This document shows positions 11,301 through 22,299 of a stretch of 64,000 nucleotides of DNA, in pieces; within the stretch, counting starts at the first letter, position 1; the number at the start of each line of letters is the position of its first letter. The position numbers and the translations under genes were made by a program. The stretch spans positions 75,644,520 to 75,708,519 of the forward strand of contig CM069432.1 in assembly GCA_035610365.1 (NCBI GenBank), given 5' to 3'. Source of the DNA: Aquatica leii. Its lineage: Eukaryota > Arthropoda > Insecta > Coleoptera > Lampyridae. Below the pieces are notes generated by a model, which was not told the DNA's origin, ran no database searches, and saw nothing but the letters and a program-made list of their open reading frames with translations.

Positions 11301-14300
11301 TGTTGGCATCTGTCAAAATTAATTTGTGTTTTTTTTACGTGAAAGTGCGCATTGTTTTTTATAATTATTTTTGATACAAAACTGTACTATTTTGAGCTTG
11401 AACGAGCTACTCATGGTCCATTGATATCAGTAAATGCTGTGCGAGAGGTACCCTTTTACATAGTATTTAAATTGTGGTAAAACATACATATATTCTACAG
11501 TTAGTTCTGTATCTACAGCGGTTGCTAACAACGAGGTTCTTAGATCTCATCAAAACGTAAGCGTAGTACACTTGTGACAAATGTAGAAACTTTTAATGAA
11601 AACGTAATTCGCAATGTAATATACAGAATGTACGAAAACAGTAAGTTTACATGATAATACCGACAACGTAGTTGAATAACTACGTCACTGACGTTAATGA
11701 CGTGCATCGAAAGTTAAATTGCGAGGACTATATGTGAAACACATAACGTTTGTATCAACAATGTAGATATTGTATCAATTAATCTTTAGGGAAAAGATGC
11801 AAAATACATTTAAACGAAATACAATAAATCTAAGTACTACATTTTGAAAAAAAACTGAACATATTCATTTTACTGTTTAATTATGAATGTTCATAATAAG
11901 GAATCACATATTTCTTGAATTTTAGATTTCATAACTTTAACATCTGCCGGTCACTACGGTTTTCATGAAACGAGAGGATTTTACCAAAGCTTAAAAAACA
12001 GGTTGATCCAATACTTACAGTTTTTAAATTTCTCTAAATGCAAGATGATCGTAATAAATAGGTAACTACTAAATCTGCAAATTTAAAATGTTTTGTAAAG
12101 ACGTAGATCAGTTTACCTACTAAGAAATATTAATTCTTTTAACAAAATACCTAGCATGAGAAATGCAGTTATTGTACTTGTTATTGGGGTACAATGAGTA
12201 ATTAGTTCTTGATTTTAAATAAAGTTTATAAACAAATGCAGACTCTGAGACACTTGTTATCACTTGTTATGATTAGATAAATAAAATATTTGGATTAATT
12301 CACATGATTCTTTTTTCTTTTATACTAGGTAATTCAAACTGATTTACTTTCGGTCAAGCGTTTACCCTTTAGTTCGTAGTTAAAAGATCGCACTGTGCAC
12401 ATGTTGACTAGTTATTATTTAATTCTTTGCTAGTGTTTGTTATCAAAATTATTATAGAAAAAAAGGTTACGTTATAGAGTTTTCTGCACAATAAAAGTGG
12501 TTGAATCACTGTCATCAATTACTTAAACTGTCACCTAGAGTGAACTACTGCCGTTGGTTACTTAGGCGACTTTGTGTCTAGCTAGTTTTACACAGAACGA
12601 TACTTTTCACTATTGAAGTGACGTTCACAAGAGAAGGTGTTTTTAATGGCCGAAATTCTCACGTTTGGGCCGAAGAAAATCATCACTCAATGCAGATTTG
12701 CAGCTACCAACGTCGATTTTCCATAAATGCATGGGTTGGAATAATAGATGAATGTGTCATAGGTGCTTTCATATTCCCAGATCGATTGAATAGCAAAAAC
12801 TATAGACTATTCTTAGCAAACAGGCTGGTTGTACTGCTTGAAGACCTTCCATTAGATGTAAGAATTAGAATGTGGTTTCAACATGACGGAGGCCCCTGTC
12901 ATTTCAGCAGACAAGTTAGAACATGTCTTAATGAAATGTTTCCAAATAAATGGATTGGTAGAGGAGGCCCAATAAATTGGTCATCGAGGTCCTCAGATTT
13001 AAATCCCTTAGATTTCTTTTTTGGGAACGTATGAAATTCTTAGTGTATGAATTAAAAGAAAAGCCCGATATTCCAACTAAAGTAACTGAGCAAAATGTTA
13101 AGCGTTGTCAAATGTATCTTCGAGAAAATGGTGCACAATTTCAACATTTATTATAAATTTTTTTAAAAATTATGAACTATTTGTAACTATTTTCTTTGTT
13201 TTTAACCAACGTGAAAAATTGTAATTTTTTTAATGAAATTCTTAATGAATACTTTGAATATCCATCTAGCAGTTTTCCAGAAAATCAAGGTCAAAGTTTT
13301 TAAATGGTCGCCATTTTGAAAATAATCAATAAAGAATAAAAAATAATACAAAAGTTGTAAAATAATGTAAAAAAGTTCCTAAAAACTTTAGTGCGAAAAA
13401 AAATTTAAAAGAACCTAGAAGCTATCAGCAAAAATAGATAATCTTAAATACCTCGAAAACAAAGTCCAAAAGTTAGAAAGGAAATAATTATTAGTTTTAA
13501 CGGGATCTATAATTTGCTGTTTTTTGTCTACTCTTAGTGGATACACCCTGTATATAAAATTTGCTTGATATCAATGGCTTCAACAGCATTAACATCTTTA
13601 ATAAAATAACAGAGGATGATTTAAAGCAAATTCAAGTTTTCCGATAGCGACATCGATGGAATTGTAGATAAGGCTTTCAAAGATGCCACATAACTAGCAA
13701 AATAATTTAGGAATGACATTAGTGTGGTTCTTTTTCGAAAACAAAAACAGGATTAGCTCTGATCGACTACTTCAGATTAGAAACACTAAGACATTAAAAA
13801 ATTAAAATTTCCAAAGTTTCATTCAGAAAAATAAATTGCTATATGGAAACGAAAAGTACTGTTTAATTTATTATGATAATAGGTATTTACGAGGGGTTGA
13901 TCACTGACTCAAATTTGGTACACCATATTTAAAATATTTACCAATATTCACCAAATATTTACTACATTTAACAATCGCGGTACACCATATTTACTAGGTG
14001 GTCGACTTCTCGGGTATATAGGACGCATAACGAACATATTGTATAAGCCAGCTCCATACCAAACTTTAAGTAATTAGGACTTTTGGTTCGAGAGTTATTG
14101 TGGGTACATCCAAAGATAATTTAAATAAGATGCAGCATTCCGTATATAAACAAGTCAAATATCTAATAAACTGTTAATGTTAGAAAAATTTTTTATTGAA
14201 ATAAATTATTAGGAAGAATTAACTCTATAAGAAACTGTAAAAATAATTCACATATGTACAAAATTATATAAGAAAAACCGTTAAAAATGACGGATACACT

Positions 14301-17300
14301 CACTTCCGGTTCCTTTATCAAACCCATCTTTTGATAGAACCGAGAGGATATGAAAAGCCAGCTCCTTGCCAAACTTAAAGTAATTAGGAATTTTGGTTCA
14401 AGAGTTACCGTGGGTACATCCAAAGATAATTTAAATAAGATGCAGCACTCAGTATATAAAGAAGTCAAAAGAATTTAGAGAAAAATTGTTATTTTTTAAC
14501 GTATCTTGCTTTCCTTTCAAGATATGGAATTTTTTTCTAAAAAAAAATTGTCGTAAGCTGGATTCGAACCTAGGATCATATATGGAATTCAATTTCAATT
14601 ATAAATCAAATATCTAATAAACTGTTAATATTAGAAAAACATGTTTATTTGAATAAATTGTTAAAAAGAATTAACTGTATAAGAAACTGTAAAAATAATT
14701 TGAATAATTTACATACGTACGAAATTATATAAGAAAAACTGTTAAAAATGGCGGATACACCCACTTCCGGTTTCTTTATCAGACCCATTTTTTGATAGAA
14801 CCAAGAATATGAAAAGCCAACTCCACGCCAAATTTCAAGTTACTAGGACTTTTGGTTCGAGAGTTATCGTGGGTACATCTTTACACACAGACACCCAAAA
14901 TTTTTTTGTTAAAAATACTTTTTTCTGATTCAGGAGACCTTGAAACGTGAAATTATGCAAAAAAAAATTTTTTTTAAATTGCTATCGCTATACTTTTCTT
15001 ATAGGAAAGTAAAAATGAGTGCATTGTGTGTGGTACCTTCAAGGTGATGTGGAAACTTATGCAAAAAATAAAGAAAGAAATATAAAATTACATCAAATTA
15101 CTGTTACTGTACATGGTCTGTACTGTAAGTGTGCCAATTTGCATAAAAATTTAAACCGCGCACGCATGCTTGAAATCGACTTCAAAGTTTACCTTCGTAG
15201 TTACAGCCCGCGGGGCATTACGCGTCGTTAAAGTTACATAACTTTTTTTACAAAAATAGTTATACTTTTGTTTTTTAATCTGTTATTATACATGGTCTGT
15301 ACTGTAAGTGTACCAATTTCCATAAAAATTAAACCGCGCACTCATACTTGAAATCGACTTTAAAGTTTACCTTCGTAGTTACAGCCCGCGGGGCATTACG
15401 CGTCGTTAAAGTTAGATAACCTTTTTTACAAAAATAGTTACACTTTTGTTTTTTGATATGTTATTGTATATGGTCTGTACTGTAAGTGTACCAATTTGCA
15501 TAAAAATCAAACCGCGCACTCATACTTTAAATCGACTTTAAGGTTACACTTATTAATTTGGTGATAGTTTAAAAACAAATAATTTAATTATTGATAAATT
15601 GTAATAGATAAGACTCAAATATACTCGTAACATTTAGTTTTAAGTAATTATTACCAAATAGATCCTTTAAAATCTTTGTTTGAGTTACTTAAACTGTGGT
15701 AGAATTTTTATGACTGGATTTATGGGTTACTTTACACCGGTAATGCTGTCTTGTCTTGACAAAGATTTTAGTTTGGTTTTTCTTTCAATTTTAGAAGTTT
15801 TACGAACAAGTATTGGGCGCGGCTAGGGATTCTCTTTTATCTTTTTTTGTAGCTAACATTTTTATGAAATCCTTTGAATCGGTTGCTTTGGAATCGTCAA
15901 TATTAAAACCTAAAGTCTGGTTTAGGTATGTTAATGGCACTTTTATTGTTTGGCTTCATGGTTTTCTCGAATTGTCTAGGTTTCTTGATGGTCTAAGCAA
16001 CTTCCGATTCCAATCCGAAATTGGCATCAGATAGGTAAACTTCTTCGTAAGAATGGTATTAAACTCATATTCAACTCTACAGGTAAACTTTCAAATTCTT
16101 TCTTTTCTCAAGGACAAATTTCCTACACTTTCATCATACCAAATTTCTTGTTCGTGTGATTTAGCTTATATTGGTGAAACTGGTCGATCCGTCATCACAC
16201 ATATTTCAGAACATAACTGTTGTGTAAAGAAAAGACATATTTCTAAGTCTGCTGTTACTGAACATTATTTTACTACCGGCCACAATATATATGTGAACGC
16301 CTCGGTGATGACTTTAATCGTAAAAACGTTTTCCGTTACGGATACAATGACAATGTGTTAGTAATTTTCTCATATCAATAATTATTTAACTTTCACGTTT
16401 TCATTTATGGTATTTAAAGGGTTTAGTGCCTTAATAATATTGTCTAACGTTAATTAGAATTGTCTAAGAGACTAATGCACTTGTTACAGTTATAATTTTT
16501 TTTGTTTAAGTGTAGAAGTAAATTAAATTTTGTACTCAGTGAGGTACATAAGCGCATTTCTATTTATGTTGTCATCCGCGATTTTAACAAAAATAAAACG
16601 AATAGTAGTGGTTTTGTTTTAGTAAATATATATTTTTTTAATAAAAACGTTCAAATATGCGTGCAAACATAACAAATTTTGATATTTGATTTACATTTAG
16701 GTAGCATCGTGGTTTAGGTATGTAATCGAAGAAATTGTTAAAGCTATAAGGGGCGTCAATGCAATTGTGGGAACAACATTAGAGTGTATCTCCTACTACT
16801 CATGAGCCCCAAAAGGGCGAAACAGCTGTCTAGTAGTTCACTCTGGTGGCGTTTACACAATTGCATTGACATTGCTCACCCCCAATGTCCTTTTACGTTG
16901 TGGTTTTATCCCGACGAATTTTTCAAAGCTTATTTTGAATTTCGCGGGTGTTAAACTAACTCAACGTATTTACCATCGTTTATAGCTATCTACAGTTAAT
17001 TTTAATCACATAGTAAATTTATACTATGAGATGGCTCTGCCATCAAACACTTTTGAATATTATCTAATTATTTTTAGATTTCGTCTTTGTTACAAACTTG
17101 TTGACAAATTTCATTATTATTGCATATCTAATCTTATCCGTGCACATATTAAAAATAATGATAAATCTAAAAGTTTATGTTTCAAAATATGTTCTATCCT
17201 TTTTCTTTTTTAGGATCAATTCCATCTTTGGGAGCTGGACTTCTATTTGGGAGTGTTCTTGCTTACGGAGCTTACCAAGTCAGCCAAAATCCAGCAAATT

Positions 17301-17470
17301 ATACACCACAGTTAGCAGCCACATCAATATTAACTGGAGTTATGGGATATCGTTTCTATAACTCTGGTAAAATAATGCCCGCTGGAATAGTATGTGCCCT
17401 ATCTGTTGCAATGATAATTAGGATTGCTCTTAAAGCTAGCGGTTTATCGGATCGAAAAATATTGGGATAA
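8357..17470 (+). CDS. TMEM14: TMEM14-family small multi-pass membrane protein (two coding exons)
   Basis: The CDS is 8357-8432 joined to 17214-17470, giving 110 residues, the usual length of TMEM14 proteins. Exon 1 (MPIDVPGFAYAAAIAAGG) ends in a phase-1 AG|GTAAGT donor. Exon 2 follows a T-rich tract ending in TAG and completes the Gly codon exactly. Gly/Ala-rich hydrophobic segments are visible at residues 6-24, 30-50, 58-75 and 80-98, which fits the four-helix fold of this family. The motif GxxPSLGAGLLFG and the basic C-terminus (SDRKILG) fit as well. Vertebrate TMEM14C is a mitochondrial inner-membrane protein needed for heme synthesis; other paralogues are less clear, and I cannot tell which member this is. 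The 8.8 kb intron is filled with nested transposons, yet both splice sites look intact. Confidence 0.92.
9801..9974. mobile_element. 174 bp palindromic MITE with a TAA target duplication
   Basis: The element begins GGGCCGATTTTACAAA and ends with the inverted counterpart, and most of its length folds back on itself. TAA precedes it (9798-9800) and follows it (9975-9977). Removing the element with one TAA leaves the PLE reading frame uninterrupted across the site, confirming the boundaries. A 3 bp TWA duplication is typical of PIF/Harbinger-derived MITEs. Confidence 0.85.
10250..10530. repeat. Left subterminal repeat array of the 5.55 kb unit
   Basis: About one and a half copies of a ~183 bp unit are present. 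Each copy contains GGCACACTTACAGTACAG, ACAAAAGTAACTATTTT and a GC-rich core (ACGGCGCGTAATG). The same units occur in opposite orientation at the right end. Some sequence appears deleted compared with the right array. Confidence 0.75.
10976..11153. repeat. Minisatellite of GTATAAGTGAAGTAC-like units
   Basis: Imperfect units of about 20-31 bp built around AGTATAAGTGAAGTAC are repeated some six times and end directly at the inverted-repeat element at 11155. Confidence 0.75.
11155..11729. mobile_element. 575 bp inverted-repeat element (MITE-like)
   Basis: The left end AGTCCTAGCAATTTAACTTT and the right end are inverted copies over about 33 bp with two or three mismatches; both arms run on into CACGTCATT. 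The interior is AT-rich and shows no transposase. It lies within the larger 5.55 kb unit. Confidence 0.7.
12618..13558 (+). pseudogene. Tc1/mariner-type transposase fossil with 3' end
   Basis: The open frame 12618-13034 (138 residues) reads as the catalytic half of an insect Tc1/mariner-superfamily transposase: FTREGVFNGRNSHVWAEEN, WFQHDGGPCHF around the second Asp, and RSSDLNPLDFF near the third. The first catalytic Asp, expected in an FTDE-like motif, is Arg here. A one-base loss in a T-run near 13020 shifts the frame, and the C-terminal part continues in the next frame to a TAA near 13154. The sequence ACACCCTGTATAT (about 13544-13556) probably marks the terminal repeat. The copy is inactive. 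Confidence 0.8.
14036..15012. repeat. Irregular tandem repeats, three copies
   Basis: A block containing AGCCAGCTCC, TAATTAGGA, TTTTGGTTC, GAGTTA and GTGGGTACATC occurs near 14046, 14356 and 14814, so the spacing is about 310 and 458 bp. The last copy runs on into CTTTTCTTATAGGAAAGTAAAAA. Short open frames across it are chance frames. Confidence 0.7.
15105..15540. repeat. Right subterminal repeat array of the 5.55 kb unit
   Basis: About 2.3 copies of the ~183 bp unit are present, in inverted orientation to 10250-10530. Each contains GTACTGTAAGTGTACC, a GC-rich core with CCCGCGGGGCATTACGCG and a following ACTTTTTT tract. The copies are very similar, so the array is either young or homogenised. 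Confidence 0.8.
16741..17055 (+). repeat. Hammerhead-bearing interspersed repeat, copy A
   Basis: The unit carries a hammerhead-like fold flanked by a perfect 15 bp inverted repeat (16755-16769 and 16856-16870, CACAATTGCATTGAC). It then runs through CCAATGTCCTTTTACGTTG and ends near TATGAGATGGCTCTGCCATC. Copy B lies at 62205-63645 and the end of a third copy near 49990-50032. Such terminal repeats are typical of PLEs and related short retroelements. No protein is encoded. Confidence 0.7.
16781..16844 (+). ncRNA. Type I hammerhead ribozyme-like fold with one core mutation
   Basis: All helices can be drawn. Stem I pairs CTACTA (16793-16798) with TAGTAG (16831-16836), then past an internal loop AGAGTG (16781-16786) with CACTCT (16839-16844). 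Stem II is GCCC/GGGC (16806-16809, 16815-16818) with a CAAAA loop. GAAAC (16819-16823) is followed by a minimal AGCT stem III and a GTC cleavage triplet (16828-16830). This layout matches the short-stem-III hammerheads of retroelements. The CTGATGA core reads CTCATGA (16799-16805); this change at the essential G should abolish or strongly reduce cleavage. Confidence 0.75.
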
Positions 17471-17725
17471 GTATTTTGACTCTTGCATTACATCTTTATA
17501 GACCAACGACCTAGCTACGTAGTGTCTACTAATTTGTTTTTCTAGTACTCTCAAATTTAAGTTACGTAACTATGGGTAAATAAGTAAGGATAATATAGAC
17601 TTAGTCCTCCATTAAATATTATAGATATTAAATGTTGCCAAATTATACACCTAAAGATGTATGATATTATCCTGATAGTAAGCAAAAATGTAATATAGTT
17701 TTATTAAAGATGTGCATATTCTTTA

Positions 17726-17731
17726 AATAAA
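17726..17731 (+). terminator. Poly(A) signal AATAAA downstream of TMEM14
   Basis: An AATAAA lies about 256 bp after the TMEM14 stop codon and is followed by a T-rich tract. It is the most likely 3' end signal of that gene. Confidence 0.55.
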
Positions 17732-17779
17732 GTTTTTTTTAGTATATTGTTTTTAAATTTCTTCTTTAGTGAATAAGGT

Positions 17780-20700
17780 AAAATTATTTAATATAATATT
17801 CTACGACAATTTTATCAGGGTCGTTTATTGGATTATTGAAAAAGTATTTATAGATATCGATTGTCGTTCTAAGTTCAATATTCAACTATGCTGCAAAATA
17901 ATACCTACTATTAATTGAAAAAGTTCTAACTTTTTTTTCGTATCTTTGTATTGTATTCTATAATTTACCTAGATTATGAATGTTCATACATTTCTAACTT
18001 CACAAATTAATTGAATCAATGATATTCTTTTTTATTCTTTATACTAACCTGTTATAGTTTTACCGTGCATTATAACTAAATCAAATAAATACGGTTTTAT
18101 TTTATGACATTTAAGTAGTATAACGGATACTACTTAAATGTCATAAAATAGTAAGTAAGTAAACTTTCTCTCATAATAATAATCTTTAGGTCACTGATAT
18201 AATTTGCAGTAGAAATGAAAAACATTTAAGTTAACAGCAGTATTTGTAGTTAATATAATTACACTTATAGCTTTCTGTGCGTATAGTAAACATTTTGTAA
18301 CTTGTGATGTCGGAATTATTTTGCTTTTAAAGAAGCTTGTGCGGCATCGAAAATTTTAAATTTGTATTGATATAAAAACTACACATATATCATTATCTTT
18401 CAACAATTTCTTGCCATCGTTTTAGTAGCTCTTAGATTCTTAAGCAAATACAATAAAACCTTAAAAATAACTTTAATCTGTACTGATACTATAGGTACAC
18501 TCTCAGAAGAAAAGCGCATTGTGTAAAATAATTGAAACAAATTACTCAATATTTTAAATTTTAGAATAGGTTTGCATCATTTCTAGTTCTGCAGTTTTCT
18601 ATTTACAATTTTTTTCTTCAAAATATAGAATACATGCTAAAAGTTCAATTACCGAATATTTCTGTACAATAACCGTAGGATTATTCAAAATTGTAGAAAT
18701 ATTCTTGTTGTATTCCGAATGTGAATTGAATAATTATTCGAAAATATTCGTAGTTTAATTCTAAAGTTGTAGGTGTCTATAGACATTATTACAGAATAAA
18801 TCGTGTTGTCTGGGTATAGACGTAGTCGTTTTGTACATTGTAATCGTAAATTAGGATCAATGCAGTTGCTCTCTACTGTCTGATTGTATGGTATCTTCCA
18901 TGAGTCTTTAGTTCTTTCACGCTTAACAAGGCAGGTATTTCGACATCTACGACCATCACCCTGATGTCGGATTTGTTTTTATCTATCAATTTACTAGATA
19001 GCTGTTTGATAAACTCTCACACTCTCCTCGCTATATAGCGTGCTTTACGCTGAGTTCAACATTCAACATTTGGTAGACACAATTTCTAACAAAATTTACC
19101 AATAATCGTTGTGAAACGCGGTAGCAGTTTTAATTTATTAAATTAATTATTCAGTTAGACTCTTAAAAAGTAAATCTGTTTGACTTGCATCACGTCTGAA
19201 TCTTGAACTGTGCGTTTAATGTGTCAAATATTACTTTTAGATGAACTCGCGAAAACTTAAGGCTACCAGAGTTTTTGGTTAAAACGCATGTTGATACGAG
19301 CTTCATATAAAATGTTTTATTGATAATCTCAAATGCGAGAAAAACACACACAATTGGTCAGACATTAATCTTGACGTTAGTCAATGAAGTGTTAAAAAAT
19401 TTCTTTGTTATAAGACAGCGTCGACACATCAATTGATGAAATTGTTAAAGACGTCATTATGCGATTACTGGCCAATTTTTTATTCAGCTATATGAATCAA
19501 CTGTACCAAACAACTGGTTATTTAAAAATAGCATCGTTGATCAATTTTTATCTTAAGCTGAAGTATATAATAATTTTATGTCCATATGTGTAGGTTGTAT
19601 TTAATTAACTAGTTGTTTGTTTGAAAGGTGAAATTATAGCATTTACACAAACAAATTTTATTACAACATTAAAAAATCAAAAATTACGGATTCGTTTTAC
19701 TGGAGTGTTAATATTTAAAAAAAAAAAAGAAACGGCGACAACTGCCATAACGTAAGTTTGTCTCATACAATATAGACAATATTTTATCTGCTATCATTTA
19801 GAAAAGTAAACAAATTAATTTAAGTAAATAAAAACAAATTGACCAATATGTGCCGAAGAAATGCTTTTTCTTTCTTATGCTTCCCTGTAAACAAGGGCCT
19901 CTAGCGATATACGCAACTACGCAAATTTACTCCCTTTAGTCGTATTCTAACGGTACCAGCAGAAACTAACAGCCTTTATTCGGTCTACAGTGTACTGCTT
20001 AATTCTTTCGACGATTTTCGTCGATCTTGTAAGGTCATTCTTTCTAAATAACACTCTTGTCTTGTAGATGTATGCCGTTTTCTTCCACTTTTTGGTTGAT
20101 TTTCATAACTTTAAGTGTCTGTATCGTTTTAAAGTTTTTTGCAAGGCGCATCATTTTTTTTCATCAATTCGAATTTACATAAACCCATGTATATTACAAG
20201 CACGATATTTGATCGGTCAGCTACAATCAATTTCATGGTTGGTGCATTACTTGATAAAGAGCATACATTAACACCAAAAAATGCCAAAGAATATCATGTC
20301 TTTTCAAGTACTACCCTTTACTTACACGCGGTCGATAATAACTTAAGTTTTGAAAGACAAGATTGTCGTATAAATACTTAGGCAATAAAAAAAGCTTAAG
20401 AAACTTGATAAAACTCTATTATATGTGTAGAAGCAATTAGATATCTCTCAAGTCTGTTTACCTAAGATTAGCAGAGTTACCATAATAAATCACTTTATTA
20501 GGGGCGCCTAATATATTTGCACATACCTGTACATATTACATATGTATACAAAGAGAACATAAATCGATAACAAACTAAATGTTTTAGAAATAATTTGTTT
20601 CATTGAGCCAGTTTCGTTAACAAATCACGTGAATATAACAATAATACTTTTTTTTAAATAATTCTTAGTCTAAATTGCTTCGCGTAACAGCACTTAAGTA

Positions 20701-21500
20701 TCATTCACTGACACTAATGATACCATTTGCAATATTTAAAGCATTACCTCGTCAAGTATCTAGTCTTCTTCACAACCGTGACAGTACCAACTTTTTAGAT
20801 TTTTTAAAGTATTACTGTTATTTTTAGAAGTCATTTTTTACGGATGCGATTATTTTTTTCTTTAGGATTTAGAAGTTTTTCATTTTATTTTTTCCATCAC
20901 TATTTTTGTCAAACAGATGTTTTGTAACTGGAGATCATTCGTAATTAATTTTTTTTTTACTGCTCGCTTGTTTTTTGCACAAGTCACAAAATATAATTTT
21001 AGCCTCACTGGTAAGACTGTTTTTTTCTTTGTTATCCAGCTAAATATTTTTACGTTCCTACGTTTGGCATTGTTGTAGAGTAATTAATAATAATCTATAT
21101 ATGTACCTAATCTCAAACACAATTAAGTGAGTTCTTATGGGTTTCATTGATTAAGGAAAATGTTAATTGTCATGTCTATCCTAATTAAAAAGTGAGTTCA
21201 GCTTTTTCTTAGTCAACATTCAAAAGAATTGCTAAAAAATTGCAAAAAAATATAAACTTCTAAGTTTCTGGAAAATACCTTAAAATTGCATGTATGGCAA
21301 AAAATTGCAATTAAATCGGTCTTTGATAATAATAATTGCAATTGTAATGCTTGATTGTGACAATATAAACGTAATATTGTATAAAGCTATATCGCAATAT
21401 TAATGCAATTAATACAACCGAATCATACTTAAATAACTTAACTGGTAAATTTTACTTATTATAGTACATTACCCATTTTAATTAAATTTATTACACTATA
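17780..21500. other. Gene-free AT-rich DNA with one perfect hairpin
   Basis: Several short open frames occur, for example 20068-20381, but none shows a recognisable domain or gene-like structure. The 23 bp hairpin at 18098-18150 is listed separately. Confidence 0.45.
18098..18150. repeat. Perfect 23 bp hairpin
   Basis: Bases 18098-18120 and 18128-18150 are exact reverse complements (inner end TTTAAGTAGTA) separated by the 7-base loop TAACGGA. Pairing does not extend outward. It could be a short palindromic element or a chance survivor of one; nothing shows that it is transcribed. Confidence 0.85.
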
Positions 21501-21544
21501 GTCTAAAAAAAATAAACCATTAAACCATTTATATTAACTGAAGC

Positions 21545-22275
21545 AACTGAAATTGGCGTCTTAGCTTACATTGAAGGTTATCCTAATAATTCAAATAACG
21601 ATTTAATGCAAGTGGACTATGTTTGGGAACTATACACAATATTCTAACAAAGCTGAAGTTTGTGCCGTTCAGATATAGACGGACACAGACGCTAGTACCA
21701 GGAAAATCAGACTTAGTGATCATCTTTGGTCTTTGCTGCTTTAGAGCGACGAATCAAATTTTTTCAATAGGTGCATATTTAACATGAAAAACAGCCTCTA
21801 TTGTAGTTCATACAATCTGATACTTTGAACCCGCAGAGGCGCTTTAATGTTAATGTTTGTTGCGGTTTGATCGCTCCAAGAATCGTAGGTTCTGAATTTT
21901 ATCAAGGTGCATTAACTGGTGAGCGGTACGCCGAAATGACCTACTTTTAAGAAGATGGATCTCCTACCCAGAATGTTCGCTAGCTTGATGTTTTATTAGA
22001 AGACTTTTTAATGACAGATATTTATCAACAAACGACTTTATCCATGTACCTCATCGATCATCAGATATATAACGCCTAAAGATTATTTCTTTTGGGGATA
22101 TTTACAGAGTGTGGTGTATAAAACACGGTATGATAATATTGAAGATCTGCAGCAAAGCATCATCTATGCTGTCATTAATATTGATGGTAAACTCATTGCC
22201 AGGGCCATTAGAAGCGTTTACAAGCGAGCTCAAAAATGCTTGACGCAAGAGGGGGGGATGTTTTTGAGAATCTAA
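21545..22275 (+). pseudogene. Tc1/mariner-type transposase fossil
   Basis: Pieces in different frames follow the order of an insect Tc1/mariner-superfamily transposase. They are an N-terminal HTH-like part (IGVLAYIEGYPNNSNNDLMQ), PQRRFNVNVCCGLIAPRIVG before the second Asp, a C-terminal part around TPKDYFFWGYLQSVVYKTRY, and the tail ending near RAQKCLTQEGG. Several frameshifts and stops separate them. This family differs from the copy at 12.6 kb. It is not functional. Confidence 0.7.
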
Positions 22276-22299
22276 TTTAAATTTTGTTGTTTTTTAAAG

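Larger units (their letters stand above)
10120..15669. mobile_element. 5.55 kb unit with long terminal inverted repeats carrying subterminal tandem repeats
   Basis: Bases 10120-10250 and 15543-15669 are inverted copies of each other (outer end TAAAGGATC). The next inner parts (10250-10530 and 15105-15540) are also inverted with respect to each other and consist of a repeated unit of about 183 bp. The unit splits the PLE reverse-transcriptase gene between IKDLL and SLFELLKL. The interior holds a minisatellite, a smaller inverted-repeat element, a mariner-type fossil and tandem repeats, but no gene that could mobilise it. No target duplication is clear. It resembles fold-back-type transposons, but the family is unknown to me. 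Confidence 0.65.
9640..16361 (+). mobile_element. Penelope-like element interrupted by two nested insertions, in the TMEM14 intron
   Basis: PLE protein pieces appear in order on the + strand: STIQSLTYKLTN (about 9706-9741), KIFFRIIK then SNNFIQRLK on either side of a MITE, LLVSFDITSLFTKVYIKDLL (about 10028-10090), then after a 5.5 kb insertion SLFELLKL (15673-15696), ANIFMKSFE and WFRYVNGTF (about 15850-15945), and last the GIY-YIG region with YIGETGRS (about 16169-16192). This is the PLE order of reverse transcriptase then GIY-YIG nuclease. The catalytic YVDD-type motif reads YVNG and several stops and frameshifts are present, so the copy is dead. Confidence 0.8.

Noticed and set aside
17031..17213. 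Frames overlapping the TMEM14 second exon start
   Set aside because: They read repeat copy A and intron sequence; the real exon starts after the TAG acceptor at 17211-17213.
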